A stretch of 41,929 nucleotides of DNA from positions 1-41,929 of the forward strand of contig CCNC01000027.1 in NCBI GenBank assembly GCA_000824845.1, read 5' to 3'. Position 1 is the stretch's first letter, and every line of letters starts with the position of its first letter. Shown here piece after piece: positions 33,330 to 40,425 of the stretch. The notes beneath the pieces were generated by a model, which was given only the letters and a program-made list of their open reading frames with translations, searched no databases and was not told where the DNA came from. A program made the position numbers and the translations under genes. The stretch is from Mesorhizobium sp. ORS 3359 (GTDB lineage: Bacteria; Pseudomonadota; Alphaproteobacteria; Rhizobiales; Rhizobiaceae).

Positions 33330-33968
33330 TTAGATGGCCGAATTGGCGACGAACGAAGACTGGCGCATGGCATCCAGTGTCTTGAAACGCTTGAGGAAAG
33401 CCGTTTGCGCCCAAGTTACGGATTTGGGCGTGAAGTCGAAGCGGTCGGCGGAGAAGCCGCGCGGGCGGCCGAAATACTCGGTCGCTTCCGCCGTCGAGAA
33501 GCCGGCCAGCAGCGTCGCCTCGAAATAGGCGGCGATCTGGTCGGCGCGCTTGATGTCCTTGCGCAAGGAGGCGGCGAGCTCCGCCGGCAGCGAGAAACGC
33601 AGATGGATGGCGCGCTGCAGGCGCAGCTCGCAATCCTTATAGGAGCCGCCCATCACAGATTTGAACGGCGAGATCATGTCGCCGATGACATATTCCGGCG
33701 CGTCGTGCAGCAGCGCGGCGAGCCGCGCCTCCGCCGTGGCCTGCGGTGCCAACTCGCCATAGAGCGCTTCGACCAGCAGCGAGTGCTGTGCGACGGAGAA
33801 GGCGTGATCGCCGCTGGTCTGGCCGTTCCAGCGGGCGACGCGGGCGAGCCCATGCGCGATGTCGGCGATCTCGATGTCGAGCGGCGAGGGGTCCAGAAGG
33901 TCGAGCCGCCGTCCCGAAAGCATGCGTTGCCAGGCGCGCGGCGGCGCGCCGGCCCGGTCGGCGGCCAT
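33330..33968 (-). CDS. HD-domain phosphohydrolase (YfbR-like)
   Basis: A 212-residue metal-dependent phosphohydrolase. The HD signature is visible: His55 and His62 in GDHAFSVAQHS, then His88-Asp89 in LLHDAPEYVIGD with Glu92. This resembles YfbR-like 5'-deoxynucleotidases, but the nucleotide specificity is not shown. Its ATG shares one base with the ygfZ stop codon (TGATG), so the two genes are translationally coupled. The partnership with ygfZ is common in rhizobia but its meaning is not clear. Confidence 0.88.
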   Translation of the reverse strand: MAADRAGAPPRAWQRMLSGRRLDLLDPSPLDIEIADIAHGLARVARWNGQTSGDHAFSVAQHSLLVEALYGELAPQATAEARLAALLHDAPEYVIGDMISPFKSVMGGSYKDCELRLQRAIHLRFSLPAELAASLRKDIKRADQIAAYFEATLLAGFSTAEATEYFGRPRGFSADRFDFTPKSVTWAQTAFLKRFKTLDAMRQSSFVANSAI

Positions 33969-34906
33969 CAGGCCTCCTCCGCGCTGGCCGCGCCTTCAGG
34001 GAAGCGGAACTTCGCCCAGGCGGGAATCGCGAGCGTCACCGGAACCTCGCCCGCCAGGATCGCCTCGCCGGCATCGAGCGCCGCCCTGACCCGGTCGATG
34101 CGGGCAATGGCAAGTCCGGTCCTGCCGCTAACCGAGCCGAGCGCGCCCACCGGCCGGCCGGCGACGGTAAGCTCGGTTCCCGAAGCGGGCAGGGGGCCGT
34201 CAGCCGATGCGATCAGAACCCGGCGCCGCGCGGTGCCGCGATGCTGCATGCGCGAGACCACTTCCTGGCCGATATAGCAGCCCTTCTTGAAGCCGACGCC
34301 GCCGGTTTCGTCGAGCAGCACGTCATGCGGGAAGGCGTCGCCAAGCTGGTAGTCGGCGCCACTTTCGGCGATGCCGTTGGCGATCCGGACGGCTTTCCAG
34401 CCATCAGGATCGCCACCGTCCTTTGCCCCGCCGCCATAAGTACGCCTCACCGCCACGTCGCGAAAACGCGTGTCGGTAAGCGCCGTTGAATCGGAAGATG
34501 AGGCGGTTGAATCATCGCCCCACGCGACCGTGACAACCACTTGATCCTGCTTGGCAATCTCGGCCTTTGCCCTTAGCCGATAAAGCATCAGCCGGCGCAC
34601 GAAATCGTCGGCGGTGTCGGCCCGGCAGTCGAGCCGAAAACCGTTGTCGCCGGCGCGCGAGATCAGGAAATCGAAGAGGATCTTGCCCTGCGGCGAAAGC
34701 AGCGCGCCGGGTTTGGCCTCGCCGGGCTTCAGGGTATCCAGATCGGTGGTGAGGATGTTCTGCAGGAAATGCTCGGCATCGGGGCCTGACACGGTAATGA
34801 GCGCGCGGTCGTTGAGCTGGGTAAAGGGCATGAGGGAAAGTCGGCCTGATCTTGCAAAACGTTCGGCCATAATGAGCGCGCGGTCGTTGAGCTGGGTAAA
34901 GGGCAT
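33968..34906 (-). CDS. ygfZ: YgfZ-family folate-binding Fe-S maintenance protein
   Basis: A YgfZ/GcvT-like protein that uses folate to help maintain certain iron-sulfur enzymes. The family signature is KKGCYIGQEVVSRMQHRG, with the conserved Cys. The body starts FTQLNDRALITVSGPDAEHF. The start region carries an exact 75-bp tandem duplication, so there are two identical start contexts. The normal start ATG is at 34831, giving about 287 residues. The ATG at 34906 (used here) reads in frame through the second copy and adds 25 residues, including a repeat of MPFTQLNDRALI. Which is used cannot be told; both could be. It is coupled to the HD-domain gene downstream. Confidence 0.88.
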   Translation of the reverse strand: MPFTQLNDRALIMAERFARSGRLSLMPFTQLNDRALITVSGPDAEHFLQNILTTDLDTLKPGEAKPGALLSPQGKILFDFLISRAGDNGFRLDCRADTADDFVRRLMLYRLRAKAEIAKQDQVVVTVAWGDDSTASSSDSTALTDTRFRDVAVRRTYGGGAKDGGDPDGWKAVRIANGIAESGADYQLGDAFPHDVLLDETGGVGFKKGCYIGQEVVSRMQHRGTARRRVLIASADGPLPASGTELTVAGRPVGALGSVSGRTGLAIARIDRVRAALDAGEAILAGEVPVTLAIPAWAKFRFPEGAASAEEA

Positions 34907-34945
34907 GAGGGAAAGTCGGCCTGATCTTGCAAAACGTTCGGCCAT
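34796..34945. repeat. exact 75-bp tandem duplication across the ygfZ start
   Basis: Copies at 34796-34870 and 34871-34945 are identical base for base. The unit is 25 codons long and in frame with ygfZ. It includes 39 bases of the upstream region and the first 12 codons of the normal reading frame. Complete identity suggests a recent event, or an assembly artefact. Confidence 0.9.
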
Positions 34946-34989
34946 TACGTAAGCCGGCCACACTCCCCCCGCAAGAGATTGGACCTGCC

Positions 34990-36321
34990 ATGGCAACCAC
35001 CTTCGACCTCATCCTGACAGGCGGCACGGTAGTGAACCATGATGGCGAGGGCCGCCGCGACATCGGCGTGAAGGGCGGACGCATCGCGCGGATCGGCGAT
35101 CTCGGCCAGGCCTCGGCCGGCGAGACCATCGACTGCACCGGCCTGCACATCCTGCCGGGCGTCGTCGACAGCCAAGTGCATTTCCGCGAGCCGGGGCTGG
35201 AGCACAAGGAAGATCTGGAGACGGGTTCTCGCGCGGCAGTGCTGGGCGGCGTCACCGCCGTCTTCGAAATGCCCAACACCAATCCGCTCACCACCAGCGA
35301 GGCCGCACTTGCCGACAAAGTGCGCCGCGCCACCGGCCGCATGCATTGCGATTTCGCCTTCTGGGTCGGCGGCACGCGCGACAATGCACCCGATGTCGGC
35401 GAACTGGAACGGTTGCCGGGAGCGGCCGGCATCAAAGTGTTCATGGGCTCGTCCACCGGCGACCTTCTGGTCGAGGACGATGAAGGCGTCGCCTCGATCC
35501 TGCGCAACACCCGCCGCCGCTCCGCATTCCACTCCGAGGACGAATTCCGTCTGCGCGAGCGGCTCGGCGAGCGCGTCGAGGGCGATCCGTCGTCGCATCC
35601 CGTCTGGCGCGACGAGATCGCGGCGCTGCGCTGCACTGAGCGCCTGGTGCGCATCGCCCGGCAGACGCGCGCGCGCATCCATGTGCTGCACATCTCGACG
35701 GCCGAGGAGATCGTCTTCCTCAAGCAGCACAAGGACGTCGCGACCTGCGAAGCGACGCCGCATCATCTGACGCTGACGGCGGATGACTATGCCAGGCTTG
35801 GCACGCTGATCCAGATGAACCCGCCGGTGCGCGCGGCTCGCCACCGCGACGGCGTCTGGCACGGCATTCATCAAGGCATCGTCGATGTTCTTGGCTCCGA
35901 CCACGCGCCGCACACGCTGGCCGAGAAGGCGAAGCCCTATCCGGCGTCGCCTTCGGGCATGACCGGCGTGCAGACGCTGGTGCCGATCATGCTCGACCAC
36001 GTCAATGCCGGCCGGCTCACCCTGCAGCGCTTCGTCGATCTTTCCAGCCACGGCCCGCAGCGCATCTTCGGCATGGCCAGGAAGGGCCGCATCGCCGCCG
36101 GCTACGATGCCGATTTCACCATCGTCGATATGAAGCGGCGCGAGACCATCACCAACGCCCAGGCCGGCTCCAAGGCCGGCTGGACACCCTATGACGGCAG
36201 GGAGGTCACCGGCTGGCCGGTCGGCACCATCCTGCGCGGCGCGCGTGTCATGTGGGAAGGCGAGATCGTCACACCCGGCCAGGGCAGGGCGGTGGAGTTT
36301 TCCGAGGCGTTGCCGGTTTAA
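34990..36321 (+). CDS. pyrC: dihydroorotase-like amidohydrolase
   Basis: A 443-residue amidohydrolase-superfamily protein in the class I dihydroorotase/allantoinase group. The family expects DxHxHFREPG; here the sequence is VDSQVHFREPG, so the first metal-ligand His is Gln62 while His64 remains. Other ligands are in place: Lys149 (IKVFMG, candidate carboxylated Lys), His181 (FHSED), His234 (HVLHIS) and Asp304 (GSDHAPH). The ATG at 34990 gives the usual N-terminus MATTFDLILTGGTVVN. Dihydroorotase closes carbamoyl-aspartate in pyrimidine synthesis. Because of the ligand change it may be a paralogue with another cyclic-amide substrate; the symbol is therefore tentative. It is divergent from ygfZ. 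Confidence 0.8.
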   Translation: MATTFDLILTGGTVVNHDGEGRRDIGVKGGRIARIGDLGQASAGETIDCTGLHILPGVVDSQVHFREPGLEHKEDLETGSRAAVLGGVTAVFEMPNTNPLTTSEAALADKVRRATGRMHCDFAFWVGGTRDNAPDVGELERLPGAAGIKVFMGSSTGDLLVEDDEGVASILRNTRRRSAFHSEDEFRLRERLGERVEGDPSSHPVWRDEIAALRCTERLVRIARQTRARIHVLHISTAEEIVFLKQHKDVATCEATPHHLTLTADDYARLGTLIQMNPPVRAARHRDGVWHGIHQGIVDVLGSDHAPHTLAEKAKPYPASPSGMTGVQTLVPIMLDHVNAGRLTLQRFVDLSSHGPQRIFGMARKGRIAAGYDADFTIVDMKRRETITNAQAGSKAGWTPYDGREVTGWPVGTILRGARVMWEGEIVTPGQGRAVEFSEALPV

Positions 36322-37103
36322 TCCCCGGCGACGAAAAACAGCCACTGCCCGGTCGGCGTGATGCCGACGCGGTAGAAGATGTAGGCGCCGAACTGCTTCA
36401 TGTCGTCATAGTCGCTGGCCGTGACCAGCTTGAACAATTCGACGCGCTGCCTGGCATCGAGCTTGTCGAGCGGCAGCGCGAAGAAATACGGCCAGACATA
36501 GAGTTCCTGCGGCGTGCCGGTGTCGACATGGACATAGCCGGCCGAAAGCACCTCTTCCAGGATGGCGAGGATTTCCTGGCCGTCGCCGTCACCCGAGAGG
36601 CCCTTGAGGAAGGTGATCGGGTCGCCGTCGATATCGCCCAGCGACAATTGCGTCATGGAATCGCCCTTGCCGATCAGCGGCCGCAGCTTCTCGATGTCGC
36701 CGGTACGGCAGGCCTCGATGATCAGCCCATGCATGCGCTTGACCGGTTCGGGAAGCGTGTTGAGGTCGTAGACGACCGCCGGCGGCGGCGCGTCCGGATC
36801 GGCGCGAGGGCTGGTGATGCCGCCATTGGCGGGCGGCGTTTCCGGCTCCGACTTGTCGGTGTCGTCTGTCGGCTGGCCGCTGTCCGAAGGCTTGGAGCCG
36901 GGAGCATCCGGCATCGGCACGGTCGCGCCGGGCGCGGCGCTGTCGGCGGGCGGGGTCACCGGGGAAGGCAGGTCCTCGCGCTGGATCTCACTCAGTGCGT
37001 AGGAAGGCGTGCTGGCGAGGCACAAAGGCAGCGCGAGGCAGGAAGCGGCGATCAGGATGTTGAGCGTCAGCCCGCGCGGCCGGCCTGACATCGAAAATCT
37101 CAC
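36318..37103 (-). CDS. exported protein of unknown function
   Basis: A 261-residue protein I do not recognise. An N-terminal signal peptide is clear (LTLNILIAASCLALPLCLASTPSYA). It is followed by a Pro/Ala/Asp/Ser-rich low-complexity linker of about 80 residues (SPVTPPADSAAPGATVPMPD and similar). A folded C-terminal domain of about 150 residues contains VYDLNTLPEPVKRMHGLIIE, DIEKLRPLIGKG and a closing GVTPTGQWLFFVAG-like strand. I chose the GTG at 37103 because GGAGAGG lies six bases upstream; an ATG at 37118 is the alternative. It converges on the dihydroorotase-like gene with a four-base overlap of stop regions. It is probably periplasmic or lipid-free secreted. Confidence 0.75.
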   Translation of the reverse strand: MRFSMSGRPRGLTLNILIAASCLALPLCLASTPSYALSEIQREDLPSPVTPPADSAAPGATVPMPDAPGSKPSDSGQPTDDTDKSEPETPPANGGITSPRADPDAPPPAVVYDLNTLPEPVKRMHGLIIEACRTGDIEKLRPLIGKGDSMTQLSLGDIDGDPITFLKGLSGDGDGQEILAILEEVLSAGYVHVDTGTPQELYVWPYFFALPLDKLDARQRVELFKLVTASDYDDMKQFGAYIFYRVGITPTGQWLFFVAGD

Positions 37104-37238
37104 CGCTTGCCTCTCCATTGTTACCCAGCCTGATCCGGGCGGCGCCTTGAATGGTCGAGCGCATGGGCATGATGCCTAAACGGCGTGCCCTCGTCAAAAG
37201 TCACTGTCGAAAAGTCGCTGTCAAAACGGATGACCAAA

Positions 37239-37341
37239 GCATGTCTCCCGAAAGTGGGAACCGGTTTCGGGATAAAGACATGCGTAAAAATCAAAAACCT
37301 AAAGCGCATGAGCGAATCTGAAAGATCGCGACGCGCTTTAG
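37239..37341. repeat. dispersed rhizobial palindromic repeat
   Basis: Two consecutive inverted repeats. In 37239-37283, GCATGTCT pairs with AGACATGC and CCCGAAA (37247-37253) pairs with TTTCGGG (37265-37271). In 37299-37341, CTAAAGCGC pairs with GCGCTTTAG. This two-hairpin module closely resembles a repeat I recognise as widely dispersed in rhizobial genomes. The second hairpin covers the stop codon of the small gene that ends at 37338. Confidence 0.75.
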
Positions 37342-37595
37342 TGCTTCAGTCGTTCGGGCTCGAAGGCGCCGGCGATCACCTTTTCCCGCATGCGGTCGAG
37401 CAGCGCCAGCGCCGAGGTCTCGCCATTGGCGCGCAACATCTCGCCGAAAGCCGTCTCCAACGCCGCCTCGGCGATGATTTCCGGCTCGATGCCCGCCGAC
37501 AGGCCTTCCGCCCATGCCTCGCTGTGGCTCTCAACGGCGGTCAGACGTTTTTCTTCCCTGACCAATGCGTCGATGTCGCTGACACCATGTTCCAT
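37338..37595 (-). CDS. small conserved-looking protein of unknown function
   Basis: An 85-residue acidic, mostly helical protein I do not recognise. It contains GVSDIDALVREEKRLTAVES, EPEIIAEAALETAFGEMLR and ALLDRMREKVIAGAFEPERL. There is no signal peptide or membrane segment. The ATG at 37595 is chosen because AAGGTGGA lies seven bases upstream; an in-frame ATG 33 bases further up lacks such a site. The stop codon lies within a dispersed repeat hairpin, so the end may have been set by repeat insertion. It is a single gene with its own 353-base upstream region. Confidence 0.6.
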   Translation of the reverse strand: MEHGVSDIDALVREEKRLTAVESHSEAWAEGLSAGIEPEIIAEAALETAFGEMLRANGETSALALLDRMREKVIAGAFEPERLKH

Positions 37596-37948
37596 TGCGA
37601 TGTCCACCTTACTGCAAGCGCGATCCAACAGTGGATCCGGCTTGGGCTGTCAGTTCGTCCGCAGTCTCAATTAAGTCATTGTAAATACGACATTTTTAGG
37701 GTCGAAATTCACATTGTCGGCGAGACTGCGCTCAATCGATGTCGAGCTTAGCCGATTAGGCCGGCTTGCGGCATCAAAACCTTCAGTTTGAGTTAATTCC
37801 GCAATCGCGCGCTAACGTTTCATTAACACTGTTGCGAAACCGCAACAGATGATTGCACCAGAGCGGGACAGGAGACAATAAGGCACATCACATTGGCGCG
37901 GATTGTCGCAAGAAATCTGGGCAAAACGCGCTGGCGGCCCGAGCTGCC
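37596..37948. other. gap with hairpin and possible CtrA site
   Basis: A 353-base AT-richer stretch between two minus-strand genes with no convincing reading frame. It holds a perfect hairpin (8-bp arms 37829-37836 and 37841-37848, loop AAAC) and, just before it, CTAA-N7-TTAAC (37812-37827), one base off the alphaproteobacterial CtrA consensus. It should contain the promoter of the small gene starting at 37595. Confidence 0.4.
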
Positions 37949-38326
37949 TCAGTTCCCGTAGCGCGAAGCGATGTCACGCGACAGCGTCTCGCCTTCCTTC
38001 ATGTAGCGGGCGATGGCCTCGGTCGCCGAAGGCGTGCATCGTGTATAGGTGCCACTGAAGGAGCGGTAGCCGCGGTTGAAGGAGGCGATGAAGCGGGCGC
38101 GCCGGTCGGGGTCCGGATTTTCCGATTCGAGCAGCTTTTCCATTTCGACCCGCCACTGGTCGCCCTTTTCGCCGCACAGGTTACGCAGGAAATGCAGCGA
38201 TCCCAGCACTTCCGCCAGCCGCATCAGCCCCGGCTCGAACGGCGCTTCTGCGGCGCGCGCCGTGGCCGGCGAAGCGGCGATGCCGACAGCGAGGCACGCG
38301 GCGAGAAGAGGGGAAGCGCGGGTCAT
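37949..38326 (-). CDS. TIGR02301-family exported protein
   Basis: A 125-residue periplasmic protein of the TIGR02301 family, function unknown and found in alphaproteobacteria. A signal peptide (MTRASPLLAACLAVGIAASP to ATARA) is followed by EAPFEPGLMRLAEVLGSLHF, LRNLCGEKGDQWRVEMEKLL and RARFIASFNRGYRSFSGTYT with Cys residues (LC and RC) that may form a disulfide. I chose the ATG at 38326 because it begins directly with the signal peptide. In-frame starts at 38368 and at a GTG (38401) overlapping the Nudix stop are possible, and the latter would couple it to that gene. It is likely co-transcribed with the Nudix gene. Confidence 0.82.
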   Translation of the reverse strand: MTRASPLLAACLAVGIAASPATARAAEAPFEPGLMRLAEVLGSLHFLRNLCGEKGDQWRVEMEKLLESENPDPDRRARFIASFNRGYRSFSGTYTRCTPSATEAIARYMKEGETLSRDIASRYGN

Positions 38327-38397
38327 CAGAGCCTTGCGAAGAAGGGGCAAGGCTTTGTGGCGAAACATTTTGTCGCCTGCAAGGTCATTCTGGATGC

Positions 38398-38823
38398 TCA
38401 CGGCGTGGCGCGTTGCGCAGGGCCGAGCAACTCCTCGGCGACCGAGAACACGTCGCCGGCGAGCGGCATGTCAGCCATTTGCGCCAGCGTGTAGAATGCC
38501 GCGGTCTCGGCATCGTCGCTGGCCACCGGTTCGCCGCCGGCATAGGCGGCGCCGAACACCGTCAGCAGATAGTCGACCGCGTGGTTTTCGCCGCTGCCGT
38601 CGATATGGATGTCGCGCAGCGGGCGGTAGTCGATGGCCTCGAGTCCGGTCTCTTCCCGCAACTCCCGCGCGGCGGCTTGCGGCAAGGTTTCGCCCGGCTC
38701 GACCTTGCCGCCGGGATAGGCATAGAGCCCTTGCGATGGCGCCCGGCCGCGCTTGACCAGAAGCACGGTGCCGTCGCGCACGACCGCGACGGAAACGGCC
38801 GGTATGATCTTGCGCTTTTCCAT
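38398..38823 (-). CDS. MutT-like Nudix hydrolase
   Basis: A 141-residue Nudix protein resembling ADP-ribose/8-oxo-dGTP pyrophosphatases. The Nudix box is complete: GGKVEPGETLPQAAARELRE-ET (about residues 38-60). The N-terminus IIPAVSVAVVRDGTVLLVKRGRAPSQG is typical. It could cleanse oxidised nucleotides or hydrolyse ADP-ribose; which is not decided by sequence. The ATG start lies divergently 118 bases from the SRAP gene. Downstream, its stop overlaps a possible start of the TIGR02301 gene. Confidence 0.9.
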   Translation of the reverse strand: MEKRKIIPAVSVAVVRDGTVLLVKRGRAPSQGLYAYPGGKVEPGETLPQAAARELREETGLEAIDYRPLRDIHIDGSGENHAVDYLLTVFGAAYAGGEPVASDDAETAAFYTLAQMADMPLAGDVFSVAEELLGPAQRATP

Positions 38824-38941
38824 GCGTGCCGATCCTTCTGCAGGCTTTTGTGGACCGATTGGGCGAATCCACCTCTAGCCGTTGCGGCGTGGCGGTTCCA
38901 TCGCCACTTTTGATGGCACGTCAATCGAAGAGCCCAGATCC

Positions 38942-39703
38942 ATGTGCGGACGCTTTGCCCTGACCGCCACGCCGGACCAGACCGCCGCCTTCCTCGGCCT
39001 GGCCGAACTGGAGGCATTTCCGGCCCGCTACAACATCGCGCCGACACAGCCGGTGCTGATGGCGCTTGCCGGCCCGCCGCGGGAACCCGGCTCCAACCTG
39101 CCGGACCGCCAGGCAATGCTGGTGCGCTGGGGCTTGATTCCGGCCTGGGTCGAGGACACCAAGGCGTTTCCGCTGCTCATCAACGCCCGCTCCGAGAATG
39201 TGCTGCAAAAAGCCTCGTTCAAGACCGCTATGCGCCACCGCCGCGCTCTTGTGCCGGCATCGGGCTTCTACGAGTGGCAGCAATCGGGTTCGGGCAAGGG
39301 CCAGCCCTACTGGATCCGTCCGCGACGCGGCGGCGTGGTCGCCTTCGCCGGCCTGATCGAGACCTACTCCGAGCCTGGCGGTTCCGAGATGGACACCGGC
39401 GCGATCATCACGACTGAGGCCAATGCCGGCATCGCCCATATCCACGATCGCATGCCGGTGGTGATCGAGCAACGCGACTTCGCCCGCTGGCTCGATTGCC
39501 GCACGCAGGAGCCGCGCCACGTGCTCGATCTGCTGAAGCCCGCCGAGCCGGATTTCTTCGAGGCGATACCGGTTTCCGACCTGGTCAACAAGGTCGCCAA
39601 CGTCGGGCCGGAGATCCAGGAGCGCGGCATCGTTTCGCCGCAAGCCGAAAAGCCCAGGCGCCAGAAGCCTGGCGCGGACGAAAACCAGATGAGCTTGTTT
39701 TAG
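38942..39703 (+). CDS. SRAP/YedK-family DNA-protein crosslink protein
   Basis: A 253-residue SOS-response-associated peptidase (SRAP, YedK/HMCES family). Such proteins form a covalent link to abasic sites in single-stranded DNA through the amino-terminal Cys, shielding the lesion. Cys2 is exposed after Met removal (MCGRFALT). Other conserved points are RYNIAPTQ, the Glu of ASGFYEW and the His of IHDRMPV. I chose the ATG at 38942 because Cys2 must follow Met1; a longer in-frame start would bury it. The C-terminal tail after about residue 220 is basic and less conserved. The gene ends in a dispersed repeat. Confidence 0.93.
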   Translation: MCGRFALTATPDQTAAFLGLAELEAFPARYNIAPTQPVLMALAGPPREPGSNLPDRQAMLVRWGLIPAWVEDTKAFPLLINARSENVLQKASFKTAMRHRRALVPASGFYEWQQSGSGKGQPYWIRPRRGGVVAFAGLIETYSEPGGSEMDTGAIITTEANAGIAHIHDRMPVVIEQRDFARWLDCRTQEPRHVLDLLKPAEPDFFEAIPVSDLVNKVANVGPEIQERGIVSPQAEKPRRQKPGADENQMSLF

Positions 39704-39760
39704 AGCAATTCCAGGAAAGGAAAGGCGTGGAGCGGTTTTCCGTTCGGAATTGCGTCAAAC
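39702..39760. repeat. dispersed repeat after the SRAP gene
   Basis: GCAATTCC (39705-39712) pairs with GGAATTGC (39746-39753) around an AGGAAAGG ... GGTTTTCCG interior. It starts at the SRAP stop codon. I recognise this AGCAATTCC ... GGAATTGCGTCAAA form as a common rhizobial intergenic repeat. Confidence 0.65.
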
Positions 39761-39812
39761 CATCCAACAGAAGACTGCCTGCCCGAAAGGCTGCTTTGGG
39801 GCCTTCATCTCC

Positions 39813-39859
39813 AGGGCGCTCGTGGCGCCCTCATCGTCGGCGTCCCCATCGTCGGGGAC
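39813..39859 (-). terminator. possible double-hairpin terminator
   Basis: Two GC-rich hairpins lie downstream of the small minus-strand gene that ends at 39878: AGGGCGC/GCGCCCT (39813-39819, 39825-39831) and GTCCCC/GGGGAC (39842-39847, 39854-39859). No U tract follows, so this is only a possible terminator. Confidence 0.35.
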
Positions 39860-39877
39860 CGCGCCGGTCGCGCCGTT

Positions 39878-40033
39878 TCAGGCGGCGCGCGGCGAGACGA
39901 TCTTCTGCGCGGGCTTCTTCTTCTTCGCGGTGTGGAGGAGGGCGGCGACGATCGCCGCCGGGCCGATCGCGCGGTAGTGGTTGGCCAGCGCGGGCTGCGT
40001 TTGTCGGATCTGTTCCTGCTTGCTGCGAGCCAT
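39878..40033 (-). CDS. small basic protein, unknown function
   Basis: A 51-residue basic protein I do not recognise. It starts MARSKQEQIRQTQPALANHY, has a central hydrophobic AIGPAAIVAALLHT and ends with KKKKPAQKIVSPRAA. AGGGAAGAG lies a few bases before the ATG at 40033, a good ribosome-binding site and the main reason to call it a gene. A DNA- or RNA-binding or membrane-peripheral role is possible; nothing in the sequence decides. It is convergent with the SRAP gene and divergent from the cysS leader. Confidence 0.55.
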   Translation of the reverse strand: MARSKQEQIRQTQPALANHYRAIGPAAIVAALLHTAKKKKPAQKIVSPRAA

Positions 40034-40425
40034 GATTCTCTTCCCTGGTAACGGTTTCGTGTTCAGCGTTTGGCGGCTGATTCCGTCCAAATCGTGACAC
40101 CGGGCGGTCTAGCCGGCGAATGTTTCATCACTGTGCCGACATGTTTAATAAAATGTTTCGCTACGTCTTTACCTGTGATCCAACGACATCTTTCCTAGGC
40201 CGAGCGACTTGACGGCAACACCCGCCAGCGCGATAAAGCCGGCCATGAAAACGTCTTTCGCCATTTGTGGCATTTGCATTATTGGCTAGCCTCGCGCTGG
40301 TCCGGACGTTTTCGCCTTATCTTTCCCCAGATCGGAAAAAACGCCCCGGCCAGCAGGCTGGAGCCTGTTTTGCGCCGTGGCGCAGGCAAGGCTCCATCCA
40401 AGTCTAAGGGATCGGAAGGGCACGT
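40034..40425. other. cysS upstream region
   Basis: A 392-base gap ahead of cysS. It holds a strong two-part hairpin close to the gene (40360-40395, listed separately) and a weak minus-strand 34-codon frame (40169-40273) with no clear ribosome-binding site. The rest shows nothing I can name. Confidence 0.5.
40360..40395 (+). promoter_or_regulatory. hairpin in the cysS leader
   Basis: Outer stem GGAGCCT/AGGCTCC (40360-40366 and 40389-40395), a 4x4 internal loop, and inner stem TGCGCC/GGCGCA (40371-40376 and 40379-40384). An overlapping small hairpin (40350-40361) would compete with the outer stem. It ends 30 bases before the cysS ATG. It does not look like a T-box. Confidence 0.5.

Noticed and set aside
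34512..35732. A 406-codon minus-strand frame covering ygfZ and the dihydroorotase-like gene
   Set aside because: It overlaps two genes with recognised motifs and has no family features; it includes the tandem repeat in another frame.
40034..40425. T-box riboswitch before cysS
   Set aside because: No specifier loop or conserved T-box sequence, and T-boxes are not expected in alphaproteobacteria.
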